Source of the DNA: Anaerococcus obesiensis ph10
Lineage (GTDB): Bacteria; Bacillota; Clostridia; Tissierellales; Peptoniphilaceae
Length of the DNA: 64,000 bases
NCBI RefSeq assembly: GCF_000311745.1
Contig: NZ_HE978531.1
Location: 418,787-482,786, forward strand
Direction of reading: 5' to 3'
Within the stretch, counting starts at the first letter, position 1; each line of letters starts with the position of its first letter. Under the pieces are notes generated by a model, which was not told the DNA's origin, made no database searches, and worked only from the letters and a program-made list of their open reading frames with translations. Both the position numbers and the translations under genes were made by a program. Below are positions 63,191 through 64,000 of this stretch, piece by piece.

Positions 63191-63218
63191 ATTATAATAC
63201 AAATTTTATTTTTGTCAA
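63191..63218 (-). promoter_or_regulatory. Promoter of the riboflavin operon
   Basis: Minus strand: -35 TTGACA (63213-63218), 16-base spacer, -10 TATAAT (63191-63196), about 20 bases before the FMN aptamer. Confidence 0.82.
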
Positions 63219-63271
63219 TCGTTTACATAAATAAAGTAAATATTACTATTATCTTAAAAATGAATTAATTT

Positions 63272-63990
63272 TTATTCCACATTTTCTATGAAAGGAAATT
63301 TCAACTGATCATTTACAAGAATATATACTCTAGATTCATCTTCATCAATATATTTTTTTCTGCTTGGAAATCCTATCCATTCATTTACAGTATCTTCCAT
63401 TTGACTTCTTTTCTTAAAAGGAAGGTAAAGAGTGTAATCTCTACAAATTTCATTTTCACTCTGATCATTTGTTTGAAAACCATAAGGAACTTCAACAAGT
63501 TTATATTTTTTTCATCTCCATAACTAAATGGCTCGTTGCCAAAACTTGTATATTCTACAAGTCTTAAACTATAGGTTAAATCATCTATTTTTTGACTAAC
63601 TTCAAATTTACCCAAACCATTTGTCAAATAAATAGTGCTTTCATCTTCGTATTTATAAGATAAATCAAAGGTTCCCGCTTCTTCTCTAAAGTGTATTTTT
63701 GTAAACCAATTACCCCCTTCTTCTTCTTCTTGTAAAATAAGTTCTTTACCTATTAAATCTTTAAGAAGATCTTGATTTTCTAAATTTTTGCTATAAGTTT
63801 CTGTAGACTTATTATTTCTTTTAGAAAAATCTCCTACAATAGAAGATCTTGATTTAAAAACCCTATCATAAAAATAATTTTTTTCGCCTCTTATTTCTTT
63901 TATAGAAATTAAATCCTCTTGCCCATAAGTTTTTATAGGTAAAAATATAAGGCCTAAAATAAATAATATTATAAGTTTTTTCTTTTTCAT
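63272..63990 (-). CDS. Secreted protein of unknown function, frameshifted
   Basis: N-terminal signal peptide KKKKLIILFILGLIFLPIKT with likely cleavage after TYG or YGQ. The given frame ends at 63385 in unlikely sequence. One extra A in the A7 run at 63506-63512 continues it as YGDEKKYKLVEVPYGFQTND to a stop at 63272 (about 239 residues), ending in KFPFIENVE. The mature part is rich in Glu, Lys and Tyr; no family recognised. GGAGTGA lies before the ATG at 63990, so the N-terminus is complete. Confidence 0.72.
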
Positions 63991-64000
63991 AAGTCACTCC

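Noticed and set aside
1-64000. CRISPR arrays, prophage or insertion sequences
   Set aside because: I saw no regularly spaced direct repeats, integrase, transposase or phage structural gene on either strand. The only mobile-like piece is the foldback element at 58898-59036.
1-64000. tRNA genes
   Set aside because: I saw no tRNA cloverleaf outside the tRNA-like part of tmRNA. The T-arm-like GGGTTCAAATCCCG at about 34393 belongs to ssrA.

Overview
The window comes from a very AT-rich, low-GC Gram-positive anaerobe. Gene content and protein flavour suggest the Peptoniphilaceae (Anaerococcus/Peptoniphilus/Finegoldia group); this is inference from the proteins, not a database match. Evidence includes a glgC-glgD-glgA glycogen operon, a general PTS with HPr Ser46, a CcpA-like regulator, a PTS-type dihydroxyacetone kinase, an L10 leader, an FMN riboswitch, a DUF3793 protein and M20 peptidases. 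Nearly everything is on the minus strand in tight, often overlapping operons.

Layout, left to right. 1-8019: one long minus-strand operon (unknown protein, RluA-type pseudouridine synthase, nucleoside kinase, ROK glucokinase, response regulator, histidine kinase, lipoprotein, RdgB running off the edge). 8056-13623: P-loop protein, TIGR01212 radical SAM protein, DUF1292 protein, a degenerate PepD-like protein, parvulin foldase, CvfB-like S1 protein with an apparent AUU start, YitT membrane protein. 13760-18850: APH-like pseudokinase, ptsI, ptsH, LacI/CcpA regulator, DUF948-like and YtxH proteins. 18932-19099: standalone small RNA, probably 6S. 19136-24175: RluA, nadK, and an FHA-FtsW-PBP cell-wall module. 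24394-33907: glycogen operon glgC-glgD-glgA-glgP-pulA-pgcA. 34062-34762: tmRNA, then three tandem structured hairpin units. 34933-39747: RelB/YoeB module and a peptide-use operon (YfcC transporter, PepT, PepD). 40022-42600: FolC, DUF1624 membrane protein, Fur-family regulator. 42713-46077: rpmG-secE-nusG-rplK-rplA and L10 leader-rplJ-rplL. 46157-53658: glmM, then an unusual cluster (C_GCAxxG_C_C protein, CCG Fe-S protein, glycosyltransferase, two TVP38 membrane proteins, a DUF2064-APH fusion, double-rhodanese lipoprotein). 53798-57276: trmN6 and rsmI facing dhaKLM. 57883-58867: flavodoxin with a Fur-box-like site plus DUF3793. 58898-59036: long foldback element. 59021-63218: riboflavin operon under an FMN riboswitch. 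63272-63990: secreted protein.

How parts connect: EI and HPr would phosphorylate DhaM, and HPr-Ser46-P would be the corepressor of the CcpA-like protein. PgcA, GlgC/D, GlgA and PulA form a glycogen cycle. YfcC, PepT and PepD form a peptide import and hydrolysis set. A HAD phosphatase at the end of the rib operon may supply the missing dephosphorylation step.

The most important caveat is that seven genes (an APH-like gene, the FHA gene, pulA, glgP, secE, ribD and a secreted protein) are each broken by a one-base shift exactly in a poly-A run. One is secE, normally essential. Homopolymer-length error in the assembly is the simplest reading, transcriptional slippage the biological alternative. 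I report each of these as one reconstructed gene. The most interesting biology is a set of apparent pseudoenzymes (PepD-like, GlgP-like, APH-like) and the 47.9-53.7 kb cluster.
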